Source: Biscogniauxia marginata (Eukaryota; Ascomycota; Sordariomycetes; Xylariales; Xylariaceae). Taken from it: a stretch of 64,000 nt of DNA. The notes under the pieces are model-generated. The model was given only the letters and a program-made list of their open reading frames with translations. It was not told where the DNA came from and did not search any database. The DNA is taken from positions 90,139 through 154,138 of the forward strand of contig MU404155.1 of assembly GCA_022695795.1 (NCBI GenBank), read 5' to 3'. Both the position numbers and the translations under genes were made by a program. Of this stretch, positions 48,457 to 60,878 are shown one piece after another. Numbering within the stretch: position 1 is the stretch's first letter; each line of letters opens with the position of its first letter.

Positions 48457-50029
48457 TAGGTTTGGGTAGCAGAACAAGATGGACTTGATCACGGGAGGCC
48501 GGGTCGGCGCACCCATCCGAAATGGATTCCGACATAAAGGCATTTCGGGGGGAGAAACATTCGTATTGATTCGTGTTATCTCTCGTGGGTATCCCAAGTG
48601 GACGGGGATCCCAATATGTACCTAAATACGGTACAAAGACCGTTCTTCCCTTATGTGCATACCCCCTTTCACACACTAGGCACCAGCACGATACAAAGCC
48701 ACCCCACATACCAACACGGTACCTATAACTATAGGTATTCAGATGGGGGAAAAGAACAAGAGAGAATGGGTCGGCGAGAGACAACTCAACTCGTGGCTAT
48801 ATACACATAAGGTGGGTCGGCAATCCATTGTCCCGTCACGAACTTATCGTTCTATGATGGTAGGGTTGCCGACCCCACTAATGTAAGCTGCCACACTACA
48901 CACCTTCACCCCCTGGAAATAGTGTTAGCGATCCTGTCAGGGCACGGATGCAGAGGTGCGAAGACAGGGCTCTCGCAACTGCAATCTACGAGATAAATTA
49001 ATAAGCTGAGGAAAAAGAAACCATTTACAATCTATGCGCGTGGGCTGCGAGGTATTTAGGGACTGCAGCCCTACCAGTGAGCACGTGAGGCACGGGTACA
49101 TAGGTACATGGTGGGCCACGCCGCAACAGATCCCTCCATACTACCAAGAGAGTATTGATACAAGACTCGATACACGATGTTTCGATTAAGCAGGTGGCTT
49201 TTAGTACTAGTTTTAACTACCTCTTAAATTAGCAACATGATTTGCACGATCATAGTGAAAATCGGTTTTAGGCCATTAGCTGCAATACCCCCATAGCGGG
49301 AACTGACATATTTCAGGGTTTGAGATGGGAAATATGCCATGTAATAATCGCTGTTTTGGTGCTAACTGCTACCTATGTTGGAGTTCTATAGTTATGTAGG
49401 GTATTTATAAAGCTAGTGTCGTAAAATAGAATCTCCATAATTTTCTTTTCCTGTCTTTCTGTCTTTCTTTCCTCTTTGCCCCTATCTCCGGTATACCAAA
49501 ATCGAGCAAGACTCAAAAAGGGGGGCCCTGGCGATCTGGGATCGACACCAAAAAAAAAAGGCATGTTCAAAATCTAAAACGACCAACCAATCAGGGGCCT
49601 CAATTGGAGCTTGCTTAACTTGCAATATTTTCTAGAATTGGAGTAATGGCGAGGAAACAAAAGACAGTTCAAAGCAAATTCTTCACAATTTCATCATAGA
49701 TCGTCTAGGGAGAGTGAAGTCAAGTCTATAAGTAAAGGCGTCATCATTACACGGACATCAAAACATTACTGGTGCCCAAGTCTTTTTTTACATCCAATCC
49801 AAACCCTTTGTTTTCTCTTTTCAGATGCGAAAAAGCTTGAACTCCAGTAGAACATAAACATCGACCGTGTATAAAATGGGCTGAGCAAGGAAAATAAAGA
49901 GGAGATGGTATAGGTATGCTCGCACCAACGGGGCGCCAAAACGGGTCTAGTCTATAAGTACACTTTTGGCCGATCCGTCTATGCCTGCTATGCTATCGTT
50001 ACACGTCATGCTTCGGGGGCGGTCTCACT
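48457..50029. other. Convergent intergenic region
   Basis: About 1.6 kb between the RIX7 stop and the cytochrome c stop. It contains AT-rich 3' flanking sequence and no recognised gene. Confidence 0.5.
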
Positions 50030-50964
<935 letters not shown>

Positions 50965-51934
50965 CTTGTCGGTTGTTTAGGTAAAAAAGAGAGTGAAATA
51001 GGGTGGTATTATTGATTAGAGACAGTAAAGCAGGCGTAAAGGGTCGTCTGATGAAGAACTAGGAGAGTTCGTCTATAGAAGTTCGCTTTCTAAAGGATGG
51101 TGTTGATTTTTTTATGGTCTTTTAACTAAGGGGGAAACAGGAGAGAGAAAAAAAAGTTCGAGGCGAACCTGAAATCTTTAAAGCGATGAGCTCAGCGACA
51201 CCTACACACACATGCATACATGCATGCGCTGGGTGACATGGCCTGCCGGCGGGAATGCCTACGTGAGCCACAATGTGGCGCCAGTAGAGACCTCCTCTCC
51301 TCGGCCAATAGGAACACGGCAAATGTAATACGCTTCCGGGGAAATCCGGTTGAAAGGGAATAACTTAAGTCACCTGGCCGCTTACCTTGATTTAATGGGG
51401 CGGCGGACCCAGAAAGAACCGGGGCTCGGGAAGGTACGTAGCAAGCGTTGGGGGGGAAATCTCGGTGTCTGCCCTGGCGGAGAAAAAAATTTCGATGACC
51501 ATCTGATGCCAACTGCAGTCCCCGTCGACCTGCACAAGGTACCCTAGGTAGCTTAGGTAATTAGCGTGGTACCTTGCCTCGTCCTTACCGATCATGATCA
51601 CCACACCCCGGGTTGGTCGGAGTAAAATAAAGTGGGACCTATCAACTTGCCTTATCGCTAGCCACGAGAAGCTGCCCGCCGTTCGAGGTTTATGCATAAC
51701 ATAATCTACGCTGCGATTCATGTCAAATATCCAACACCAGGCGGACGATGAAGCAATTGAAACAACACAGGGCATAGGCAATCGGAGCTCAAGTAGAATA
51801 CCTACTCATCTCTCTCTCTCTCTCTCTTTCTCTATAATACCTAGCCCTCAACTTTGGTGATAAGCTTTTGTTCCATATAGTTTTTTTCGTCCCCCTTCCC
51901 CCCCCCCCCCTCCCTTACCCCTCTCTCCGCTACG
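50965..51934. other. Divergent region between CYC1 and a mitochondrial-protein gene
   Basis: The 970 bases contain a TC repeat (51810-51827), a 13-base C run (51898-51910) just before the next start, and a CCAAT core near 51303. No gene is recognised. Confidence 0.5.
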
Positions 51935-52973
51935 ATGGCTTCGAAAACGACCTCTATCCCGCGGTTCCTCCTGCCCCAACACGGGCCCCTGTGGCGCTCC
52001 ACCGCCACCATGTCCTTCGCCGCCCGGTCGGCGCTCAAAAAGAGGGACGTCGGGCAGCGCGTGCTAGTGCGCTACGCCTCGAAGACGACGACAACGACGG
52101 CGTCTACCCGTGTCGCAGGTCCTCGGGCAGCATCGACGTCATCCTGGACCCCGTCCCGATCCCCCGCCGCGAAGGCGGCGAAAGCGTCGGCGCCGACCCG
52201 ACCGCGACAGCCGCACTCGGAGGGGGTCCCGGCGGAGGCGGCGCGGAAGAAGCAGCAGCAGCAGCAGGGGCAGGGGCAGGAGCGGGAGCAGCCGGCAGAC
52301 CCTTCGAAACCGATCGTGCTCGCGAAGCCCGACCGGTTCAACCCGCCGTCCCACGGGTCTCGGCTCCCGCGGTCGACGCCGCGGCACTACGGCGGGCCGG
52401 CCACGGCCGACGAGGTGCGGGCCCAGGGGGCGCGGGACTACCCGGGCCTGCCGCCGCCGGAGAACACCTGGTCGCACTGGTTCATCAACAGTCGGGGTAT
52501 ACACCTGTTCATCACGCTGGTATGTGCACTCCTTCTCCCCTTCCTCCCCCTCCCCTCCCCTCCAGGCTAAACCTCACCACTCACCACTCACCACCACCCA
52601 CCCACAGGGAACCCTCGGCGGCCTAGCGCTCTTCACCCTCACGGCGAGCTTCCGCGCCGAGTCGCCCTTCGCGGACCTGATCCCGCCCATCTCCGAGTTC
52701 CCGCGGCACCCGATCCAGTACCTCGGCGTCTGCGTCGACGTGCTCCGCCTGCACGAGGAGCACGTCTCGGCCCAGACGGCCGAGAAGCGCCGGCGCAAGG
52801 CCGACGAGCTCGCCAAGCGGAACGAGTACCGCCGCGCGCACGGCCTGGAGCCCGCCTCGGGCATCTGGGGGATCAAGGCCGAGGAGCGGGAGCAGAGCCG
52901 GGAGCAGTCGGCCGTCGCGGCGCTCGAGACCGGTCCCGACGGGAAGAGGAAGAAGTTCTTCGGGATCTTCTGA
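51935..52973 (+). CDS. Conserved fungal protein, probably mitochondrial membrane protein
   Basis: Exons 51935-52519 and 52608-52973 give 316 residues. The N-terminus (MASKTTSIPRFLLPQHGPLW, then LVRYASK) looks like a mitochondrial presequence. A conserved core follows: KPIVLAKPDRFNPPSHGSRLP, then PPPENTWSHWFINSRGIHLF. One membrane segment (IHLFITLGTLGGLALFTLTA) is split by the intron, followed by SPFADLIPP and HPIQYLGVCVDVLRLHEEHVSAQTAEKRRRK, a basic amphipathic region. I recall similar unnamed proteins in other Sordariomycetes but no function. The codons are very GC-rich and long ORFs occur in the other frames. The intron has the CCCACAG acceptor and keeps phase 0. Confidence 0.8.
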
Positions 52974-53154
52974 GTGTAGTATGCTTGAGAGAGAAATACA
53001 ACAGGGCGGAGCGAGCGAGTGAGCATCCGGCCACACGTAATAGGCGGGAGGTTGCTACTGTAACATGTGGACGTCTTGCGCAGCCCAATGGCTTCTTTTC
53101 TTTTTGCGCAACATTATGATTCTGAGTTTATGTATGGTATCATGACAAAAACTT
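52974..53154. other. Short convergent intergenic region
   Basis: Only 181 bases separate the two convergent stops; they hold both 3' ends. Confidence 0.5.
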
Positions 53155-54638
53155 CTATCCCAACTCGACTCCTTCCAGCGCTTCCAGGACCTCGTCCGCG
53201 ACGCCCCCCTTCTCTAGCACCTTCTGCACCATGGCGCTGAGCACGGCCATCCTGGCCCCTCCGCGCGGCGCCTTCCACACCCCCTCCACGTCGTCCGTCT
53301 CGGCGCTCCTGGCCCCGGGATCCTGCGCCCCCTGCCCCCACGCCGCCGCGTTGACCGCGTTCGGCACCCCGGGCGCCGTCAGTCGCGACGGCGGATCGAT
53401 CGTCCGCACGGACAGCAGCCGTAGATTCCTGCCCGCCTCCTTGCCCCCCCCCTCCTCCTTTCCGTCAACGTCCATGGCCCCCGCTACCGCAGGGCCAGTA
53501 GTAGTAGTAGTCGTAGTCGTAGTACTAGTAGTCGCCGCTGCCGCTGCCGCTGCCGCTCCGCCCACCGAGACGGCGAGCGCGCAGTCGGCCACGGCGAGCT
53601 CCTCTTTCGACGGGTCGAAGATGATGTTGTCGCCGACGGCCATGACCAGCAGCGTGATCGGCGGCCTAAAAGACGACGAACTACTACTACTACTACTACC
53701 ACCACTACTACTACTCTGCGCGCCGCCGACACTTGCTGATGATGATGATGATGATGATGATGACGATGCCGCGCGCGGGTATATGTGCCGCGACGCCTCC
53801 CAGTCGTCGTCGAACATGGGGTCCTCGTCGGCCTCGGACTTGAGCCGCGGCAGGCGGGTGGCGAGGAGGGCGAGGTGCGTCGTCAGGCTGAGGAGCGGGA
53901 GCGGGTAGGAGAGCGGCGGGGATATGAGTATGATCTATTTTTTAGGAAACAAAAATCCCCAATTTGTGAATTAGCTTTTTTTTTTTTTTTTTTTTCCCTT
54001 TCTTGGTTCTTGGTAGTGAAGCAAAGCAAACTGGTGGCTGGAGAAGAAGAGGGGGAGGGAGGGGGAAAAAAAGATGGTAAGATAGGACTTACGTCGAGGT
54101 ATAGCTTCCAGTGAAACCGCCGGTTGATCCACAGCTTCTTGGTGAACTCGCCGTCGGCGAGCAGCGCCTCGCTCAGCATCGTGGCCAGGAACACGGTGCT
54201 GCTGTCGTCGTCGCGGTGCCCCGGGATCTCGACCGTCATCTCGACCCAGTCGTTCTCCCCTGCCACCTCTTCCTCTTCCTCGTCATCATCATCATCATCA
54301 CCTTCTTCTTCTTTTTCTTGTGATGTCCCCCCTACCGCTGGTTGCTTGTGTCTTCTCCGTCGTTGCTGTTGTCTGTCGTGGTCTCCGAGGGCGATCCGTA
54401 CCTGCCGCGTCCGCTCCACCTCGGCCTTCGCGCCCACGATGGCCTCCGTCCCGTCCGCGAAGCACACCCGCGCGCTGCCGTTCGCGCCGGGCAGGATCCC
54501 CGTCTCCGCCGTCAGCGGGCGGAAGTCCGTCGCCCCGCGCCCGTCGGGCCGGATCGGCGGCGTCAGGCTTAGCGTGTTGTGCAGGTAGGCGAGCTCGGCC
54601 GGCGAGAGGAGCAGGTGCTGCGTCGACGTCGTCGCCAT
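53155..54638 (-). CDS. RRP42: RNA exosome ring subunit Rrp42 (RNase PH-like)
   Basis: Exons in reading order are 54093-54638 and 53155-53934, giving 441 residues. Rrp42 is one of six RNase PH-like subunits in the exosome ring, which degrades and trims RNA in nucleus and cytoplasm. Family blocks are SPAELAYLHNTLSLTPPIRPDGRG, GILPGANGSARVCFADGTEA, VEMTVEIPGHRDDDSSTVF, RKLWINRRFHWKLYLD (first exon) and PPITLLVMAVGDNIIFDPSKEE, LLSVRTIDPPSR, MVQKVLEKGGVADEVLEALE (second exon). Low-complexity inserts (Asp/Glu run, poly-Ser, poly-Thr, poly-Ala) separate the blocks, so the protein is much longer than the 265-residue yeast Rrp42. The intron is 158 bp and holds a long T run. Inserts lie outside the conserved fold blocks. 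Confidence 0.93.
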
Positions 54639-57056
54639 CGCTTGGTGTATGAAGAGAGGCTAGGTTAGGTTAGGTCGTAGAGAGAGAGAGAGAGAGAGAG
54701 AGTATTATAATGTGTTGTGTGGAAGTAGTGGTGCTGCGACCTCCCTTATCGCTGGTTGGATATGCCCTAAGATCTGCCTGGCTACCATAGGTGAGGAGAA
54801 GAGTCACTGGGACAAGTCCAAAAAGAATTCCCTTTTTTGGTCCTTTTTTTTTTTTTTCTAATCGAGGAACTGGATCATCGCATTGTATGCAAGGCTGATT
54901 GCTGATGGAGATTTTCTGAGCTGAGCTACGGCAGGGGTCTGATTGGATGGAGAGCGGGGTGTGGCTCGAGCTACCTTGGTGGGGTTTGACTGGGCTGTGG
55001 CTTGAGCGGTAGAGTGGCTTGACACTTCCCCCTTTCCTATCCATGAAAGACTACCTCGGTACTCCTGAATATTATGCTGCATATTTGATTTGCCAATTGC
55101 ATGCCCTACACAAATATGATGTAGGCAACGGGATGTAGTGTAAATAGAGAATTACCTACCCACGAGCGTAGTGTCACGTACCGCAACGAAGTCAGTCCGT
55201 CTGACGCTTACAGCCGAGGGATGCGAGCATCAAACGATTTGCCCCGTGCCGGATTAAGATTAAAGTTGCCTAGGTATACGATACGGGCCAATAGGTAGGT
55301 TCTTACGAGCCGCTATCCCATGCGAGACAGGCTTGGCCTATCGGGATTTACAGCAAGAGGTTAAGGCAGCGTCCATTGCTTTGCCTAGCCAATAGATCAA
55401 CCAACTTCTCTTCCCCTTAGGAAGAAATAAGAAGAAGAAGCTCGGGTAGAACAAGACGTGTTACGCCCCCTCGAAAATTCCTCGAGGCCGTCAGTTCTAA
55501 CGTGGGGACTAGCTGTGGATGGTCGGTCACATTATCACTACCTATGTGCTCCCCTATTTCTCACATCGTAGGTTGCCAGGACTCTCATAACGCCCTCGCG
55601 GCTAACTTGTTTCGAGAGGTTTCGGAAATAGGCATTACGAGGAGAAAAGAAAGAAGAAAATAGAGAGAGAAATGAGATAAGGGTCATATGAACTATGAAA
55701 TGCTAGCTAAACCTACACTGCCGGATCGAAGTTACTCCGTTTCGTCAAGTTGACTCATATCTGTCTCTGCTCGATCTAGCATTGCCTGCCCCCACCCCAC
55801 AACGGGGGACGGCCGAATTATGGAATGGCGGGAAAAGGAGGGTGGGGAGGGGAGGAATTGCTTAGATCTCATATCTACACTATTTAGCAGACTGTACATA
55901 CATGCAATTGATCCGGACCCCCCGCTTATCAACTCCGAGGAAGACCGCTCGGCCGTATCCCCTACCTCTACCCCTGAATAATAGGGGCAAAGTATGTCAT
56001 CAGCAACAGACTTCTCACCTCGGATAACATGAAATCAAATAACCGAAAGATTAGTCGTCTTTTCATCTCAGTACAGATTTTTCTCAACATCCAGGTCTAG
56101 TCTTAAGGCATGGGCCAAGTGGCTGGCAAAGAAAAGGGGGAAAGGGGGGGTCCGGGCCGAGGGGACAAGGAGGTATATACACGTAGGATTGAATTTAGCA
56201 CATATTTATTACAACGGCCCCTAATCCTATATTACCAATTATAGACCGCATCCAATTAAGACAGGTAGGTCACAGATAATTTGCAAATCACAAAATTAGG
56301 ATAAGAACTTACAAAGCCCTCGTGAATTTCCTATGTGTTGAAACCCGACCGGCCCCCCCCCTAAAAAAAACTACGTACGCCCGGATCGACTCGTGACGGT
56401 ATCCGAAGTATGCTGGATTTAAGGGTTCGGATGCCCTCGCCGTCTTATAACCTCCTAGGCAGATATAGCCAGCTTAGCAACCTACCACTACATAGGGGTA
56501 GGCTGGTAGTTAGGTAGGTACTAGCATTGGTTTTTGTACTCGCGAGAACTAGAAGGCCAGGGCTGCGGCAACATCTACAGTCCATAGGCAACAATGTGTC
56601 CTCTACTTCTCGATATAGTGAATTGTCTTTGTATAATATAATATAGTTCTCCTTCACATCTAGCGCACTAAGACGGCGCAGAGGATAGAATTGTACCAGC
56701 CTTGAATATACTACCTGAAACCATGGTGGTAATACCTATAGCTCTACCCTTTCTAATACACATCGAGACATTGTAAATAAAACCAAGCCAACCCAGATCA
56801 TAGCGCTCTTGGCTGGTTAAATCGGGCTATTGTCATAACCAATTTGGGCTTCTATCATGGCAGGTGAAACGCGCATCCCAACGACCTAATAACTCTACCA
56901 AGGTATTGAAAAGGAAAACATGTAATTTCCGTAGTCATTACGCGCCCATAACTCATGAAGTCATCATGGATATATCAGGAGATAGACCTCTTTTCATGTC
57001 GTCTCGGATACCCCAAATATCCCGCCTGAGCGTTCTAAGAAACCCTGGATTCCAAC
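54639..57056. other. Long intergenic region, 2.4 kb
   Basis: No recognised gene is present. It starts with three TAGGT units and an AG repeat (54679-54702), probably the RRP42 leader. Other contents are a GGTAGGTTCTTA-type element near 55290 and AT-rich stretches. Short ORFs lack family patterns. Confidence 0.45.
54679..54702. repeat. AG dinucleotide repeat upstream of RRP42
   Basis: About twelve AG units follow three TAGGT units. The repeat starts 40 bases upstream of the RRP42 start codon, on the complementary strand, so it likely lies in the 5' leader as a CT tract. Confidence 0.85.
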
Positions 57057-59225
57057 TCAGGTCCTCCTGAAGTCTAAACACGTAATTAGTGCTAGGTGAG
57101 GTCCAATCGCTGCTACCAATTCGGCCACCATTCTCTTTGGGCCGCCTTCTACGTTGATGTCTTCGTCGTACCATTCGAATAAGTCGCCGGCAAGACTGAA
57201 GCCCCTATTGAGGCGAATTAGGATGCTATCCAGGTCGGTCAAACTCATTTCCTCTATCGATGGAATGCCAGGCATGTGGCTGTGGAATAGCGATAGTTCT
57301 TCATCGCTATCGCTATCTTTATCTTCCGAACCGGACGGGTTTTGCTGATCCTCAACTCCCATGGGTGTACTTTCCTGGGGCTGTGGGGAGTTCTGCCCAT
57401 GGCTAGCCTCTGACAGGTTCAGGTATCCGTGTCCATCAAACTTGGCGAGAATATCACTAGTAAGATCGAGCCATTCCATAGTATTGGGATTGAGAATTTG
57501 TTGTGGCGAGAAATCGATCTTATACCTCATTTTAGGACACGTATGGATGTAGAAGCCCGAGTACCACCAGCGATATCCCCCTTCCGCTGCGAGTGCAATC
57601 TCTCGTAGAGCCCCCAGCTTTCCAGGACTCCACTTATGGATTGACTCGTGGTAGAAGAAGTAAACGGCACTAACGCAGTCAGGAAGAAGGTCTAAAACAC
57701 CTACGGCTACAAGTCGGCCATCAAGTCGGTAGCACTGGTGGAAAGAACCTAGCTGCCTCTCCGCTCCGCCCGCTGTTTCGAGTTTTTCTCTCTTCAGCGG
57801 TGAGGAACAGAGAAATCTTCGAAACCCTTCCCGGCTGATATCGGACGGAGATTCGTGATGGACAATCCGCTGGTAATTTTCGAAAACCTCATACTTTTCC
57901 TCGGTGAAATCGTCTAGCTCTAAGGTGACAGCAAATGCATGGGAGGGCTCTGGGGGTTGTTTCAACGATTTGCTTTCGCTCTCGTGTATCCTCTCCACCA
58001 GGTCAAACTCAGTATCCCTCTTCCGAGCTTGCTCACGTGACTTTGGATATCGCCGGGCAGCCTCCTTCACATAGGCATCGCCGATGACATATTTGTTGAA
58101 ACGATTGATTGTTTGCCGTTGGTCCCGACTAGGCCGAAACTGGCTGGAGTCTAGGCGAAGCGTATAGTGAGGACAACAAGCGTCTCGCTGATTCGGCCTG
58201 TACAGAAGTGACCCAGAGCGTCTCCAACATCGATCGACCAGAGCCTGATAATACGCTGGGTTCATGGACTTTGCTCGTGCGTAGTAGCAGCGCCCTAAGG
58301 TCAAGAAGTACGTCAGAACTACGCAAAACAAGACGGCCAAGCCATTCATGTGGCAAAGGGTTTGGGTGGGAAACCCCTGCGAGACGTTCGTGTAGAAACA
58401 ACAGGTATTGAAAGTATTTTCACGGCGACGGCTAGTTTACTTAGCCAGACGTACGCTAGTGGTTCGGAGACCCTGCCACAGATTGCAAGTTGGAATGCTC
58501 GAGAGGTACAGATATAATTAGGTGGACACACGTTTTAAAGACTGACCGGTTACACTGCCATTGCGGCGACAGTAGCCACAGCTGAACGACTTCCTGTAGC
58601 CTATAGACGTGGTGGTTAGAAATCGTAGTCTCGCCAGTGTAGAGCGGAGGATCGAGCGTTGAGTATGGTCTGAGTAAGAGACATTCTGGTACAGGGCGGT
58701 TACTCAACCACACCTGCATCGGATATGAAAGCCCGGCGGAAGAGGATGAGACATGGAGGCATCTCGAATCTAGGCAACGCCAAAGGGTGATGGTATAGGA
58801 CACGGTGACCCGACGTCACACCTAATGGCACATCGGCCAACCTATGAGTAGGGAAAAGTGAATTGCGTGGCGATGAAGATGACGGATGTGGAACGAAGTT
58901 GACTCATGAAGCTGTGATAGTTGGACTGATATATAATGCTTGGCATAGGTGAGAAGGAGGAGGGCTACAAGACGCAGCCGGAGCCGCGAAGACGCCAGCA
59001 GGATGGTAATGGCTGTCAACAGACATGATGGAGTGTGGCATTCCCCATAAAACCACATGCAAACCAAGGAGCCAACGGTAGCGTCGCGATTCTGCACGAG
59101 TGGGAACGATTGGACGAGGACAAATGAAATGATTGGGGTAGGCAGGCGAGCTGGGCTGTAGAACGACGGCGTAACTCACCAATAGGCGAGATATATGAAA
59201 ATGCATCGTCAGGGGTTGCCTGCAT
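57057..59225 (-). CDS. ATE1: Arginyl-tRNA-protein transferase
   Basis: Exons in reading order are 59180-59225, 58547-58600 and 57057-58294, giving 445 residues. ATE1 adds arginine to proteins with N-terminal Asp, Glu or oxidised Cys, marking them for degradation by the N-degron pathway. The first exon reads MQATPDDAFSYISPIG and joins GYRKSFSCGYC, giving the family N-terminus with its Cys-x-x-Cys type motif (CGYC), then RCYYARAKSMNPAYYQALVDRCWRRSG. The C-terminal domain has FHQCYRLDGRLVAVGVLDLLP, SAVYFFYHESIHKWSPGKLG and YWYSGFYIH-like residues (RWWYSGFYIHTCPKMRYK). The first intron is 579 bp and the second 252 bp, long for this genome; donor GTGAGT and the CTAAC branch and CTATAG acceptor support the first. 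The gene therefore extends about 900 bp beyond its main exon. Confidence 0.9.
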
Positions 59226-60120
59226 GGCTGCTGCGCTCACGATGGCTTGAGATGGTCAGATAGGGGCTTCGCAGGGATTTCGTGGTGTTCCCGGCAGGTC
59301 TGACGAGGACGTACCTAGTGGTGGATAGACCTATACCAACTAATAAAGGTCGCAGAGGCGGTGGAGAACGGGGCAAGTCGGAGACGGCCTCGAGGTAAAT
59401 GAATCGAGTGAGAATAGGGTCTAGACCAGACGAGCAAGGCGCCCCGTGGGCCGGCACAGAGTAACGGGAAGGAGGGCGAACAAGGCGGATATCCTAAAAA
59501 AAGAAAAGAAAAGAAGAAGGAAAAAGAGGGGTGAAGCAGGACGGACAGGATAGGTGGATCGGCTATACGGTGTCTCTTGTTGGATAAGGCCGAGCTGGAT
59601 CGTGCAGTGCCGAATCAGTCTGTATGCGGGACGATGGAAGAGGAACGAGAAGAAGAGAGACCGAGGGGACGTCGGAGAGAACGGGACCAGCGATCAGTTT
59701 GTAAAGGTGTAGGCGCACAGGATTCGCAAAAGGAGGCATGACGGGTATGCAGATCTACAGCGGTGATGTAGAAGGCTGCATCTCATCATGCATGAGACGG
59801 TGATATTGCTTTTCCTAGCAGGGCTCGACAGTAGGAGGTTACCCGGTATGGACTGGTCGAGTACTGCAAGTATTGATCAGGGGGGGGGCCGGATCTGGGA
59901 TTAGGTGTACACTATTTTTGCCATAGTTGATGGACTGATGGGCATGCGAGATGGAGGATTCGAATGAGAGAGATGAAGTAGTATGTATAGTGGTTCGTGA
60001 TGTATGTGTTGGCTCTTTCTTACTGACGCAGGCGGCGATCACTCCCGCTCGCGCAATGACGGACGGTCCCACAAAATAAATACCGGTACATCACGCTCGG
60101 AATATACCGTACTACATACA

Positions 60121-60260
60121 TACAACTATTTACTTTTTATTGTATAAACTCTTTTAATATATTAAATTAAATAATAGGTATTTATACATATTTAAAATGC
60201 GAATTTTATTTTTTAAGTTAAAATTAAAATTGTTAATAAAGTATGAAATAATAAAGTGGT
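60121..60260. other. AT-rich island
   Basis: About 140 bases are almost entirely A and T, with runs such as TTAAATTAAATAATA and TAAAATTAAAATTG. This differs sharply from the balanced or GC-rich composition on both sides. No ORF or RNA gene is seen. Confidence 0.7.
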
Positions 60261-60854
60261 GTCGAGAGGTGGTATTTAAAAAGGTCGAGGCTGTCTAGCC
60301 TTAAAAGGTGAGTGGAGATAGTAGGTAGTGTTGAGAACCTGCACGTTACAAAGAAAAAGGTACGGTACTTTGTTAGAGTGTGGAAACTCGACACTTTTTT
60401 TCTGGGTATTTCTTTTTCTCTCTATCCCATCCCCCTCCACCGCACAACCTTTTTTTTTTCTACCTCCTTCGATAATGCTCTCATGATTTTTCTTCGGAGC
60501 TTGTTAATGACCAATGAGAGGTAGTACTTGGCTTAGTAGCCTCTAGTGTACTCGAGGTCTTTAAGTTTTTTTTTCCCTTCTTCTTTATAGGCGTCCCTAG
60601 CTCTCAGGTCAGCCGCCTAGTTAGTTGTAGGGCGGCACCGACCACCACTGCTGACTTGACAAGAAGTAACACTGACATGGTGTGTTGTTGGTCTGTTGTA
60701 TCTTTTCCTTTTGTCATTTTCTAACCCTGTTGAGAACCGGGGCCTTATTCGTCTAAGCTTGCTAGTTTTTATTTTACTCTGTTATGTTTTCGGCGTTGCT
60801 CTCGTTAACCCTGCAGCGTCTGGGGCTCTCTTCAATGGGGTTTAGATGGTATAA

Positions 60855-60878
60855 AAGCCAAAGCCAAAGCCAAAGCCA
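60855..60878. repeat. AAGCCA hexamer, four tandem copies
   Basis: Four perfect tandem AAGCCA units lie in intergenic DNA. No function is implied. Confidence 0.9.

Noticed and set aside
52110..52973. 287-codon ORF overlapping the mitochondrial-protein gene
   Set aside because: It is an alternative frame in very GC-rich coding DNA, rich in Arg/Ser, that takes on the true frame only in its last third; the two-exon model explains the region better.
53231..53908. 225-codon ORF on the plus strand over RRP42
   Set aside because: It is the complement of RRP42 exon 2 repeats and encodes Val, Ala and Asp runs only.
54285..54400. Possible extra intron in RRP42 exon 1 (GTACGG to GGCAG)
   Set aside because: The donor and acceptor phases do not match, so removing it would break the frame; the acidic insert is kept as coding.
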